NCBI GenBank assembly: GCA_037439465.1
Contig: JBBIVX010000002.1
Coordinates: 133,205-197,204, forward strand
Source of the DNA: Parasulfuritortus sp037439465
GTDB taxonomy: Bacteria; Pseudomonadota; Gammaproteobacteria; Burkholderiales; Thiobacillaceae
Length of the DNA: 64,000 nt
Direction of reading: 5' to 3'
Position numbers and translations under genes: made by a program. Numbering within the stretch: position 1 is the first letter of the stretch; the number at the start of each line of letters is the position of its first letter. The notes under the pieces were generated by a model, which was not told the DNA's origin, did no database searches, and saw nothing but the letters and a program-made list of their open reading frames with translations. Shown in pieces: positions 18,023-26,199 of this stretch.

Positions 18023-18534
18023 TGCGTGTCGTACTCTGGGTGCTGGCGCTGTTTGCCCTGGCGGTGGCCGTCACCCTGATGGCACGCTTTGATCAGGGCT
18101 ATGTGCTGTTCGTCTATCCGCCCTGGCGGGCCGAGATGTCGTTCACCCTGGCCCTGACATTGGCCGTGGCGTCATTCGCGCTCGGCTACTTCGCCGTGCG
18201 CCTGCTGCGGCTGGCCGTACGCTTGCCGGCGGACGTGCGCGCCTGGCGGCGGCGGCGACGCAGCGACAAGGCTGAGGACGATCTGTCGCGCGCTGTCGCC
18301 GCCTACCTCGCCGGCCGCATGGCCGAGGCCCGCCGCCTGGCCGACAGCGCGCTCAGACATGAAGAGGCGCCCTTATCCGCCCTGCTGGCCGCCCATGCCG
18401 CTCTGGCGGCGGGGGACCCGCAGGGGGCGCAGACTTATCTCGATGGTTTGCAGACTGAGGTCGGCGAGCTCAGCGAGGCGCGCCAGGCATTGGCAAGGAA
18501 ACTGGCGGAGACGGCGCCAACGGTCATGCCATAG
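18022..18534 (+). CDS. hemY: HemY N-terminal domain protein (short)
   Basis: The 170-residue protein has two membrane helices (VVLWVLALFALAVAVTLMA and MSFTLALTLAVASFALGYFA). The motif FDQGYVLFVYPPWRAEMS between them is diagnostic of the proteobacterial HemY N-terminal domain. Usual HemY proteins are about 390-420 residues with a long TPR-like tail; here the protein stops after roughly one repeat. The region after the stop is occupied by the end of the next, convergent gene, so no rest of the tail is present. It is either truncated or a naturally short form. Confidence 0.82.
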   Translation: MRVVLWVLALFALAVAVTLMARFDQGYVLFVYPPWRAEMSFTLALTLAVASFALGYFAVRLLRLAVRLPADVRAWRRRRRSDKAEDDLSRAVAAYLAGRMAEARRLADSALRHEEAPLSALLAAHAALAAGDPQGAQTYLDGLQTEVGELSEARQALARKLAETAPTVMP

Positions 18535-18550
18535 AGGCGGCGCGCCGTGT

Positions 18551-19555
18551 CTACTGGAAGGCAAACGCGTCCGAATGGAACGCCTCTTCCGGCAATCCAC
18601 TGGCCATGAAGTCGCGCTTGGCCGCCTCGATCATCGGCGGCGCGCCGCAGGCATACACCTCGTACCCCGACAGATCGGCGAAATCGGCCAGCACCGCCTG
18701 ATGAGCAAGACCGGTGCGGCCGCTCCATGGGTCGTCCGGCCCCGGCTCGGACAGCACCGGGATGAAGCGGAAATTGCCGTGCTCGCGCTGCCATTGCGCC
18801 GGCAGGTCGGCGAGGTACAGCCCCGACCGTGTCTTGGCGCCCCAGTACAACACCATGCTCCGCGTGATGCCGTGGTGGAAGGCGTGGCTGAGCAGGCTCT
18901 TGATCGGCGCGAAGCCGGTGCCGCCGGCGAGGAAGATGATCGGCTTGTCAGACTCGCGCAGAAAGAAGCTGCCGAGCGGGCCCTTGAGGCGCAGTATGGT
19001 CTTCGGCTTCATGCCGCCGAACACCTGGTCGGTGAAGTGGCCGCCGGGGACGTGGCGGATATGCAGTTCCAGGAGCGCGTCGTCCTCCGGCGCGTTGGCC
19101 AGCGAGAAGCTGCGGCGCTTGCCGTCCTGGAGCAGAAAGTCGATGTACTGGCCGGGCAGAAATTGTAGGCGCTCGCCGCTCGGCAGTTTCAACCACAGCG
19201 CCATGACGTCGTCGGCCAGCTTCTCCATTCTCTCCACCCGGCAGGGCAGGGTCTTGACCGGGATGTCCCGGGCCGCGCCGATCTCCCTGGCCTCGATCAC
19301 CAGATCGGTATCCGGCTTGGCGGTGCAGAACAGTGCCAGTCCCTCGGCCTTGTCCATGTCGGTCAGCGTTTCCGGCTGGTGCGTGCCATAGTCCACCCGG
19401 CCGGCGAGCACTCGTCCCTTGCAGGCCCCGCAGGCGCCGTTGCGGCAGCCATAGGGCAAGGCGATGTTTTCGCGCAGCGCCGCCTCCAGCACGGTTTCGT
19501 CATCCTGCACGGTAAACTGATGGCCGCTGGGTTGAAGGGTGACCTGGTGAGACAT
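18551..19555 (-). CDS. 2Fe-2S ferredoxin/FAD/NAD(P)H oxidoreductase (CDP-6-deoxy-glucoseen reductase-like)
   Basis: The 334-residue protein has a plant-type [2Fe-2S] domain at the N-terminus (CRNGACGACKGRVLAG, with the fourth Cys in LALFCTAKPDTD). An FAD-binding ferredoxin-reductase domain (FLPGQYIDFLL, then RRSFSLANAPE) and an NAD(P)H-binding domain (FLAGGTGFAPIKSL, then YACGAPPMIEAAK) follow. Many betaproteobacteria have this stand-alone gene, annotated as an AscD-like or phenol-hydroxylase-reductase-like enzyme. Its electron acceptor is unknown. The start has an AAGGGG ribosome site. Confidence 0.88.
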   Translation of the reverse strand: MSHQVTLQPSGHQFTVQDDETVLEAALRENIALPYGCRNGACGACKGRVLAGRVDYGTHQPETLTDMDKAEGLALFCTAKPDTDLVIEAREIGAARDIPVKTLPCRVERMEKLADDVMALWLKLPSGERLQFLPGQYIDFLLQDGKRRSFSLANAPEDDALLELHIRHVPGGHFTDQVFGGMKPKTILRLKGPLGSFFLRESDKPIIFLAGGTGFAPIKSLLSHAFHHGITRSMVLYWGAKTRSGLYLADLPAQWQREHGNFRFIPVLSEPGPDDPWSGRTGLAHQAVLADFADLSGYEVYACGAPPMIEAAKRDFMASGLPEEAFHSDAFAFQ

Positions 19556-19586
19556 CGTGAATTCCCCTTAATTTTGAAGACAGAGC

Positions 19587-20486
19587 ATGTTACGAATACT
19601 GATCGTGGGTTGTGGTGACATTGGCCTCAGGGCCGCCCGGCAACTGCGCGGCAAGGCCCGCGTCTATGGCCTGCTGCGCTCGCCGGAACGGGCGGCCGAA
19701 CTGCGCGCCGCCGGCGTGGCCCCGGTCATCGGCGACCTCGACGACCGCCGCCACCTGCGTCGCCTCGCCGGCCTGGCCGATGCCGTGTTCCACTTCGCGC
19801 CGCCGCCGCTGGAGGGTGAGAGCGACCCGCGCACCCGCCGCCTCATCGCCGCGTTATCCAACCCGGGGAGGCCGGGCGCGGCGAGTTTACCCCGGACCTT
19901 GATCTACGTCAGCACCAGCGGCGTCTACGGCGACTGCGCCGGCGCGGTGGTACCGGAGACCCGGCCGGCCCAGCCCAAGAACGCCCGCGCCAAGCGCCGC
20001 CTGGACGCTGAACGGCAGTTGCGGCGCTGGGCCGCCGCGACCGGCGTCGGCCTCGCCATCCTGCGCGTGCCCGGCATCTACGCCGGCGACCGTCTGCCCG
20101 AGGAACGGGTGAAGAAGGGGCTGCCCGCGCTGTTGCCGGCCGATGACATCTACACCAACCATATCCACGCCGACGACCTGGCCGGCCTGGCCATCGCCGC
20201 CGTGTTCCGCGGCCGTCGCAACCGTCTCTACCACAGCGTCGACGACAGCGGTCTGAAGATGGGCGACTGGTTTGACGTCGTGGCCGATCATATCGGCGTG
20301 GCGCGACCGCCGCGACTGCCAAAGGATCAGGTGATGGCCGCCGTGACGCCGGCCATGCGTTCGTTCCTGAGTGAATCCAGGCGCCTCACCAACGACCGCA
20401 GCAAGCGCGAGTTGCGCTACCGGTTGAAATATCCGACGGTGCGGGAAGGGCTGACGCTCACGGCGCATCGCCGCCCCGAATCATGA
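19587..20486 (+). CDS. NAD-dependent epimerase/dehydratase family protein (YeeZ-like)
   Basis: This is a 299-residue Rossmann-fold protein with the N-terminal dinucleotide motif LIVGCGDIGLRAARQL. Like YeeZ-type atypical SDRs it has GCGDIG rather than TGxxGxxG. YVSTSGVYGDC resembles the SDR serine/tyrosine active-site region, but the usual YxxxK is replaced, so catalysis is uncertain. Substrate unknown. It is divergent from the oxidoreductase gene with a 31-bp gap. Confidence 0.82.
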   Translation: MLRILIVGCGDIGLRAARQLRGKARVYGLLRSPERAAELRAAGVAPVIGDLDDRRHLRRLAGLADAVFHFAPPPLEGESDPRTRRLIAALSNPGRPGAASLPRTLIYVSTSGVYGDCAGAVVPETRPAQPKNARAKRRLDAERQLRRWAAATGVGLAILRVPGIYAGDRLPEERVKKGLPALLPADDIYTNHIHADDLAGLAIAAVFRGRRNRLYHSVDDSGLKMGDWFDVVADHIGVARPPRLPKDQVMAAVTPAMRSFLSESRRLTNDRSKRELRYRLKYPTVREGLTLTAHRRPES

Positions 20487-20513
20487 AACGCCATGGTGCG
20501 GCCCATGCCCGCC

Positions 20514-21716
20514 CTATGGGTAAAGCCGTAGCGAGGCCTGCACTTCGCGCCAGGCGGCTTCGTCGGCTGCGGCCAGGGCGTCGAGGTCGCCCGGCTGCGC
20601 TGCCGGATCGTCCACCCATGTCCGCAGCAGCGGGCTGCCGTTGATGAGGTCGATGGCCAGGCGGTCGCGCTCGTATTCGTAGGGAAAGTCGCGCCACAGG
20701 GGGTAGTCCGGTTGCAAGCTGCGCAGCGCCTTGAAGGCCAGGGCCAGCAGCCGCCAGGGTTTGAATTTGTGGTGATCGTAGCCGGTCTCGACGTGGATTT
20801 GCACGCCCGAGCAAAGCTGGCCGGCGTGCTTGTGGAAGGTCGGTTCGAACCAGCATGCGCGCAGTTTGCAGCCGTGCAGCCAGTGCGGCGCGAGCTTGCG
20901 CATCCGCGCCATGACGGCGCCAGCGTCGATGTCGGGCGCGCCGAACAACTCCAGCGGACGGGTGGTGCCGCGGCCTTCGGACAACGTGGTGCCTTCCAGC
21001 ATGACGGTACCGGCATAGCAGCGCGCCATAGACAGATTCGGCGCGTTCGGGCTGGGGTTGATCCAGTCGCGTTCACCCAGCGGCCAACCGTAGCCAGGCG
21101 TGGCCTCGGGCCGCCAGCCCTGCATCTCGATCACCCGGTAGTCCAGGTCGAGTTTGGATTCGCGGATGAACCAGCGGCCCACCTCGCCCAGGGTCAGGCC
21201 GTGGCGCATGGGCATGGGGCCCGCGCCGACGAAGCTCTCCCAGCCGGGGCGCAGGGTGAGCCCTTCGATTGGCCGGCCGGCGGGATTGGGGCGGTCCAGC
21301 GCCCAGACAGCCTTGCCATGTCGGGCGGCGGCTTCCAGCACGTAGCGCAGGGTGGTGATGAAGGTGTAGATGCGGCAGCCCAGGTCCTGCAGGTCGACCA
21401 GCAGCACGTCGAAGGTGTCCAGCATGGCGGCGGTCGGCCGGCGCACCGCGCCATAGAGACTGAACACCGGGATGCCATGCACCGGATCGAGGAAGTCGGG
21501 CGACTCCACCATGTTGTCCTGCTTGTCCCCGCGCAGGCCATGTTGCGGGCCGAAGGCGGCGGTCAGGCGGAGATCGGGCCGCGCCGCCAGCGCGTCCAGG
21601 GCGTGAGTCAGGTCGGCGGTCACCGACGCCGGGTGCGCCAACAGGGCAAGCCGCCGGCCCTTGAGCGGGGCGCGCAGCAATGGGTCGTCAAGCAGGCGGT
21701 CGATGCCGAATTTCAT
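20514..21716 (-). CDS. DUF1343 / NamZ-like exo-beta-N-acetylmuramidase family protein
   Basis: The 400-residue protein has the DUF1343 features GRRLALLAHPASV, FGPQHGLRGDKQDNM, FSLYG near residue 95 and DLQDLGCRIYTFITTL, then ALDRPNPAGRPIEG and the late EGTTLSEGRGTTRP. The family founder NamZ removes terminal N-acetylmuramic acid from peptidoglycan fragments. No signal peptide is seen, so this member is probably cytoplasmic and may serve wall recycling. The ATG at 21716 overlaps the stop of the DOMON-like gene (ATGA). Confidence 0.85.
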   Translation of the reverse strand: MKFGIDRLLDDPLLRAPLKGRRLALLAHPASVTADLTHALDALAARPDLRLTAAFGPQHGLRGDKQDNMVESPDFLDPVHGIPVFSLYGAVRRPTAAMLDTFDVLLVDLQDLGCRIYTFITTLRYVLEAAARHGKAVWALDRPNPAGRPIEGLTLRPGWESFVGAGPMPMRHGLTLGEVGRWFIRESKLDLDYRVIEMQGWRPEATPGYGWPLGERDWINPSPNAPNLSMARCYAGTVMLEGTTLSEGRGTTRPLELFGAPDIDAGAVMARMRKLAPHWLHGCKLRACWFEPTFHKHAGQLCSGVQIHVETGYDHHKFKPWRLLALAFKALRSLQPDYPLWRDFPYEYERDRLAIDLINGSPLLRTWVDDPAAQPGDLDALAAADEAAWREVQASLRLYP

Positions 21717-22249
21717 GCGCGTTCGACTTCCAGTGCGAAGCCGCCAGTATGATGGAAGTCGGGCTTGTCGACAGGGTGGCGCAGTGCCCAGTAACTCAGT
21801 TTTTCGTCCACGCTCTCGATGACGGCGGTCAGTCCGAGAGTCCATCGCCGGCCGTCAGGTAATGCCAATCGGGGCAGCATGGCCGTCAGTTCGAGTGCAT
21901 TGGCGCTGGTCCTGCAGGCGATTGCTGGCGCCGGCATGGCGCCGGGCGCGCAGCCGTCACGGTAATTGCAGAAGATATAGGCTGCCCATTCGCCCGAAGG
22001 CGAGAAGTTGAATTCGCGGTAGCCCGGCCCGTTTCCCGCCAGGACAAAGGCTTCGAAACAGGTGTGTTGCCAGAGACCGTCGCTGCGCTGCGGCGGCGCG
22101 GCCGGTGGAATGAGGAGGCTGGCAATGTCGCCCGAGACGGTGTAGGTCAGGCGCAGATCGACGCCAGCTTGCACCTCGATGCTGACGTCGATGCTTTCGA
22201 CGCGGAGGCAAGGTGTATCCGGGTGCGGGAAGAGTCTGGCGTGACGCAT
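21713..22249 (-). CDS. DOMON-like domain-containing protein
   Basis: The 178-residue protein resembles the bacterial DOMON-like type 1 family in its pattern of strands: RLTYTVSGD, then DGLWQHTCFEAFVLAG, then YREFNFSPSGEWAAYIFCNYRDG, and WTLGLTAVIE near the C-terminus. DOMON-like folds bind sugars or haem; the ligand here is unknown. It lies three bases after phrB and is coupled to the NamZ-like gene by ATGA, so it is the middle of a three-gene operon. Confidence 0.8.
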   Translation of the reverse strand: MRHARLFPHPDTPCLRVESIDVSIEVQAGVDLRLTYTVSGDIASLLIPPAAPPQRSDGLWQHTCFEAFVLAGNGPGYREFNFSPSGEWAAYIFCNYRDGCAPGAMPAPAIACRTSANALELTAMLPRLALPDGRRWTLGLTAVIESVDEKLSYWALRHPVDKPDFHHTGGFALEVERA

Positions 22250-22252
22250 GGT

Positions 22253-23644
22253 TCAGGACGGTCCTTTGAAAAGCGCCAGCGTGACGGCGCGAGCTTGGCC
22301 GTGGTCGACGATGGGGGGCGGGTAGTCGCGTCCGATCATTACGCCACAGGCCGTTTGCACATCCGTTGCCATTTTCCAGGGGGCATGTATGTATTTATCG
22401 GGCACCGGGGCCAGTTCAGGCAGATAGCGGCGGATGAAGCGCCCCTCCGGGTCGAACCTTGCCGATTGCATCACCGGATTGAAAATGCGGAACCAGGGTT
22501 GGGCGTCGGTGCCGACCGAGGCGCACCACTGCCAGCCGCCGATATTGGCGGCCTGGTCGTAATCGAGCAGCGTTTGCGCGAACCAGCGTTCGCCCAGGCG
22601 CCAGTCGCAGTGCAGGTCTTTCACCAGAAACGAGGCGGCGAGCATACGCAGGCGGTTGTGCATGAAGCCGCCCTGCTCGAGCTGGCGCATGGCGGCGTCG
22701 ACGATGGGGTAGCCGGTGCGGGCCTCGGCCCAGGCCTCGAAGTGACCCGGTGGGTTGGGCCATTCGATCATGTCGAATTTGTCCTGGAAGGCATGTTCCA
22801 CGGTATGTGGGTAATGCCACAGCAGCATCTGGTAGAACTCGCGCCAGATCAGTTCGGACAGCCAGATTTGCGCGCCCTCGCCGCCGTGTTCATGCGCGTA
22901 ACGGGCCAGCGTGCGGATCGACAGGGTGCCGAAACGCAGGTGCACGGATAGCCGGGAGGTGGCGTCCAGCGCCGGGGTGTCGCGGGTTTCATGATAACGG
23001 TCGATGCGTTGCTGGAATGACTGCCACTGGGCGCCAGCCGGCGGCAGGTCGAGCGCGATGGGCTGGAAACCGAGCTCGACCAGCGCCGGCATGGCGCCGG
23101 TGGCGTCGGCGGCGAGGCGGTCCAGATGGCGCTCGACCGGGTAAGCCGCGAGCCGGCCAGGATCGAGCTGCGCCAGCCAGGCGCGTTTATAGGGCGTGAA
23201 GACATGGTAAGGCCGGCCGGCGAGGTTGAGCAGTTCGTCGCTATCGAATATGACCTGGTCCTTGTGGAGCGCGAGGCGGCGCCCTTGCCGGGCCAGTGCA
23301 GCGGCGACCGCCGTATCGCGCCGACGGGCGTAAGGCTCGTAATCGCGGTTGGCGTGGACGACGCTGACGCCGAGTTTGGCAGCCAATTGCGGAATCAACT
23401 CGCGGGCCGCGCCGTGCAATACATGCAGACCGCCGCCGCGCTTTTCCAGCTCGGCCTTGAGCCGGGTCACCTGGCCGTGGATGAACGCCACCCGCCGGTC
23501 GGCCTTGTCGGGCAGGGCATCCAGGATGTCGTTGTCGAAAATGAAGGCGCAATGGGTCGGGCCCCCCGATTCCAGCGCGTGGCAGAGCGCGGCGTGGTCA
23601 TGAAGGCGCAGGTCGCGGCGGAACCAGACGAGACAGTGGGACAT
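22253..23644 (-). CDS. phrB: Deoxyribodipyrimidine photolyase
   Basis: The 463-residue protein has the N-terminal photolyase antenna domain (LVWFRRDLRLHDHAAL) and a C-terminal FAD domain with RLSVHLRFGTLSIR, LIWREFYQMLLWHYP, GYPIVDAAMRQLEQGGFMHN and CDWRLGERWFAQTLLDYD. It repairs cyclobutane pyrimidine dimers with visible light. The start at 23644 is the ATG directly before SHCLVWFRRDLR; longer frames upstream overlap algH and are not coding. Confidence 0.95.
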   Translation of the reverse strand: MSHCLVWFRRDLRLHDHAALCHALESGGPTHCAFIFDNDILDALPDKADRRVAFIHGQVTRLKAELEKRGGGLHVLHGAARELIPQLAAKLGVSVVHANRDYEPYARRRDTAVAAALARQGRRLALHKDQVIFDSDELLNLAGRPYHVFTPYKRAWLAQLDPGRLAAYPVERHLDRLAADATGAMPALVELGFQPIALDLPPAGAQWQSFQQRIDRYHETRDTPALDATSRLSVHLRFGTLSIRTLARYAHEHGGEGAQIWLSELIWREFYQMLLWHYPHTVEHAFQDKFDMIEWPNPPGHFEAWAEARTGYPIVDAAMRQLEQGGFMHNRLRMLAASFLVKDLHCDWRLGERWFAQTLLDYDQAANIGGWQWCASVGTDAQPWFRIFNPVMQSARFDPEGRFIRRYLPELAPVPDKYIHAPWKMATDVQTACGVMIGRDYPPPIVDHGQARAVTLALFKGPS

Positions 23645-23728
23645 GGCGGCAAGGGATGGCGGGCGCCCCATTGTAGCGCCACAGCCGGTGCTTTTTGCGG
23701 CCGCCCGGCGAGGGGTACAATTCGCCGC

Positions 23729-24289
23729 ATGGAAGCCAGTAACTTCACCGACCATTTTCTGATTGCCATGCCCAATATGACGGACCCCAATTTTGCGGGG
23801 ACGCTGACCTATATCTGCGATCACAATCCAGACGGGGCACTGGGGGTGGTGGTGAACCGCCCGATCGAGCTGTCGCTGGAAAAGCTGTTCGAGCAGATCG
23901 GCATCAAATTGGACAATGACGAGTTGAAAAGAATGCCGGCCTATTTCGGCGGCCCGGTACAGGTCGAGCGCGGTTTCGTGCTGCATCAGCCGGTGGGGGA
24001 CTGGAGCTCGACGCTAACGGTGAACGACCGGGTCGGTCTGACCACTTCCAAGGATATCCTCGAAGCGGTCGGCCATGGCGAAGGGCCGGCGCAGATCATG
24101 GTCGCCCTCGGTTACGCCGGCTGGGGTCCCGGTCAACTCGAGTCCGAGATCAAACAGAATGCCTGGTTGACGGTGCCGGCCGCCGCCGAGCTGATCTTCC
24201 AGTTGTCTCCCGAAGAGCGTCTGCCGGCCGCCATGCGCCTGCTGGGCATCGACGCCGGCATGCTCGCGGAGGGGGTCGGCCACGCTTGA
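23729..24289 (+). CDS. YqgE/AlgH family protein
   Basis: The 186-residue protein has the family pattern LIAMPNMTDPNFAGTLTYIC, then GALGVVVNRPIELSL, YFGGPVQVERGFVLH and VALGYAGWGPGQLESEI. Its molecular role is still not settled; it was first linked to alginate regulation in Pseudomonas. It starts a likely operon with ruvX, pyrR, pyrB and pyrX in the order usual for beta- and gammaproteobacteria. Confidence 0.93.
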   Translation: MEASNFTDHFLIAMPNMTDPNFAGTLTYICDHNPDGALGVVVNRPIELSLEKLFEQIGIKLDNDELKRMPAYFGGPVQVERGFVLHQPVGDWSSTLTVNDRVGLTTSKDILEAVGHGEGPAQIMVALGYAGWGPGQLESEIKQNAWLTVPAAAELIFQLSPEERLPAAMRLLGIDAGMLAEGVGHA

Positions 24290-24326
24290 CATTCATGTCG
24301 CCAGCGCTGCCTGCCGCGGGACCCCG

Positions 24327-24746
24327 ATGAAGGGCGCGGTGCTGGCCTTCGACTTCGGCGAGAAACGCATCGGCGTGGCCACGGGGGAATGGGAAACGCG
24401 GCTGGCGCATCCCCTGGAGACCTTCTGCGGTGAGGCCAAGGCCCTGCGTTTCGCCCACATCGGCGCGCTCATCGAGGAATGGCGGCCGGTGGAACTGGTG
24501 GTGGGCCTGCCGCTCACCCTGGATGGCGCGGAGCATGCGCTGTCGCGGCGCTGCCACCGCTTTGCGCAGCAACTTCACGGTCGTTTCGGTCTGCCGGTGC
24601 ATCTCGTCGACGAGCGCCTGACCTCGGTGGCGGCGGAAGCGCGGCTGCGCGACGCCGGTGTGTCGGCACGGACGCACAAGGCGGCGGTGGATAGTCTGGC
24701 CGCGCAGGAAATCTTGCAGGATTATTTTTCGAGTACTCGATCTTGA
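24327..24746 (+). CDS. ruvX: RuvX/YqgF Holliday junction resolvase-like RNase
   Basis: The 139-residue RNase H-fold protein carries AFDFGEKRIGVATG, VVGLPLTLDGAE, LVDERLTSVAAEARLRDAG and HKAAVDSLAAQEILQDYF, all standard for the YqgF family. Members are implicated in pre-16S rRNA 5' maturation and were earlier proposed as Holliday junction resolvases. The stop lies two bases before the preferred pyrR start. Confidence 0.93.
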   Translation: MKGAVLAFDFGEKRIGVATGEWETRLAHPLETFCGEAKALRFAHIGALIEEWRPVELVVGLPLTLDGAEHALSRRCHRFAQQLHGRFGLPVHLVDERLTSVAAEARLRDAGVSARTHKAAVDSLAAQEILQDYFSSTRS

Positions 24747-24748
24747 CC

Positions 24749-25249
24749 ATGACGCTTCCCGATCCCCAGCGACTCATCGATCTCCTGGCGGCACAGTTGC
24801 GGCCGTCGATACAGGCCGACTCGGCGCTGCTGGGCATACACACCGGCGGGGTCTGGGTGATGGAGGCGCTGGTGCAACGACTCGGCGACGACATCCCGCG
24901 CGGAGTGCTCGACATCGCCTTCTACCGTGACGATTTTTCCCGCATCGGCCTGCATCCCGAGGTCAAGCCCTCGCGCATACCCTTCGACATCGAGGGGCGC
25001 CATGTGGTGCTCATCGACGACGTGCTGTACACCGGGCGAACCATACGCGCGGCCATGAATCTGATATTCGATTACGGCCGCCCGGCCAGCATCCGCCTGG
25101 CCGTGCTGGTCGACCGCGGCGGGCGCGAGCTGCCCATCTGCCCGGACTGCGTCGGCGCGCGTCTGGAGTTGGCCAGCGACCAACAGGTGTCGTTGGTCCG
25201 GGACGACGAGGCCAGTCTCAAATTCGTGCTGGGGAGGAGCGGAGGATGA
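24749..25249 (+). CDS. pyrR: PyrR bifunctional pyrimidine regulator / uracil phosphoribosyltransferase
   Basis: The 166-residue type I PRTase has the PRPP loop VVLIDDVLYTGRTIRAAM and the PyrR-typical LDIAFYRDDFSRIG and VDRGGRELPICPDCVG. In Gram-positives PyrR also controls pyr mRNA attenuation. I see no attenuator between pyrR and pyrB, where the genes overlap by four bases, so here it probably acts only as a phosphoribosyltransferase. An in-frame TTG two codons upstream is a weaker start than the ATG at 24749. Confidence 0.93.
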   Translation: MTLPDPQRLIDLLAAQLRPSIQADSALLGIHTGGVWVMEALVQRLGDDIPRGVLDIAFYRDDFSRIGLHPEVKPSRIPFDIEGRHVVLIDDVLYTGRTIRAAMNLIFDYGRPASIRLAVLVDRGGRELPICPDCVGARLELASDQQVSLVRDDEASLKFVLGRSGG

Positions 25250-26196
25250 TCGCCAACACGCAACTCACGCCGGACGGCCGGCTGCGCCATCTGCTCACCC
25301 TGGACGGTCTGCCGGCGCGCATCCTGACGCAAATCCTCGATGCCGCCGCCTCTTTCGTCGCGGTCGGCGAGCGTGAGGTGAAATCGGTGCCCTTGCTGCG
25401 CGGCAAGGCGGTGTTCAACATCTTCTTCGAGAACTCCACACGCACCCGCACCACCTTCGAGATCGCCGCGAAAAGGCTGTCGGCCGACGTGGTCAACCTC
25501 AATGTCGGCGCCTCCTCGCAGAGCAAGGGCGAGACCCTGCTCGACACCGTGGCCAACCTTTCCGCCATGCACGCCGACATGTTCGTGGTGCGCCACGCCG
25601 CCGCCGGCGCCGCCCACCTGATCGCCCGCCATGTGGCGCCGCACATTCATGTGGTGAATGCCGGCGACGGCCGCAGCGCCCACCCCACCCAGGGCCTCTT
25701 GGACATGTTCACCATCCGCCACTACAAGGGGGGGTTTCATAACCTCACCGTGGCCATCGTCGGCGACGTGCTGCATTCGCGTGTGGCCCGCTCGCAAATC
25801 CACGCCCTCACCACCCTGGGCTGTCCCGAAGTGCGGGTGATCGGTCCCAAGACCCTGCTGCCGCGCGACGTCGGCAATCTCGGCGTGCACGTCTATCACC
25901 GCATGGAAGAGGGGCTGAAGGAGGTGGACGTGGTGATGATGCTGCGTCTGCAGAACGAGCGCATGAAGGGACCGCGCCTGCCCTCTGCCGGCGAGTTCTA
26001 CAAATACTGGGGGCTGACTGCCGAAAAACTGCGCCACGCCAGGCCGGATGCCATCGTCATGCACCCTGGCCCGATGAACCGCGGCGTCGAGATCGACTCC
26101 GAAGTCGCCGACGGTCCACAGGCAGTGATCCTGCCGCAGGTGACCTTCGGCATCGCCGTACGCATGGCGGTGATGAGTTTGTTGGCGGGGAACTGA
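25246..26196 (+). CDS. pyrB: Aspartate carbamoyltransferase catalytic subunit
   Basis: The 316-residue enzyme makes carbamoyl aspartate. FENSTRTRTTFEIAAKRL is the carbamoyl-phosphate site, followed by SSSQSKGET-like SSQSKGETLLDT, AGDGRSAHPTQGLLDM with substrate residues and MHPGPMNRGVEID. No regulatory pyrI follows; instead a dihydroorotase-like gene starts four bases later. This is the class A ATCase layout, in which PyrB forms a complex with an inactive PyrC homologue. Confidence 0.96.
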   Translation: MIANTQLTPDGRLRHLLTLDGLPARILTQILDAAASFVAVGEREVKSVPLLRGKAVFNIFFENSTRTRTTFEIAAKRLSADVVNLNVGASSQSKGETLLDTVANLSAMHADMFVVRHAAAGAAHLIARHVAPHIHVVNAGDGRSAHPTQGLLDMFTIRHYKGGFHNLTVAIVGDVLHSRVARSQIHALTTLGCPEVRVIGPKTLLPRDVGNLGVHVYHRMEEGLKEVDVVMMLRLQNERMKGPRLPSAGEFYKYWGLTAEKLRHARPDAIVMHPGPMNRGVEIDSEVADGPQAVILPQVTFGIAVRMAVMSLLAGN

Positions 26197-26199
26197 ACC

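Noticed and set aside
18551..18600. Continuation of HemY in another frame after the stop
   Set aside because: The following bases are the 3' end of the minus-strand oxidoreductase gene; no HemY-like residues appear in any plus frame.
23126..23728. Long upstream extension of the algH frame
   Set aside because: It lies entirely opposite phrB; the YqgE/AlgH protein begins at the ATG at 23729.
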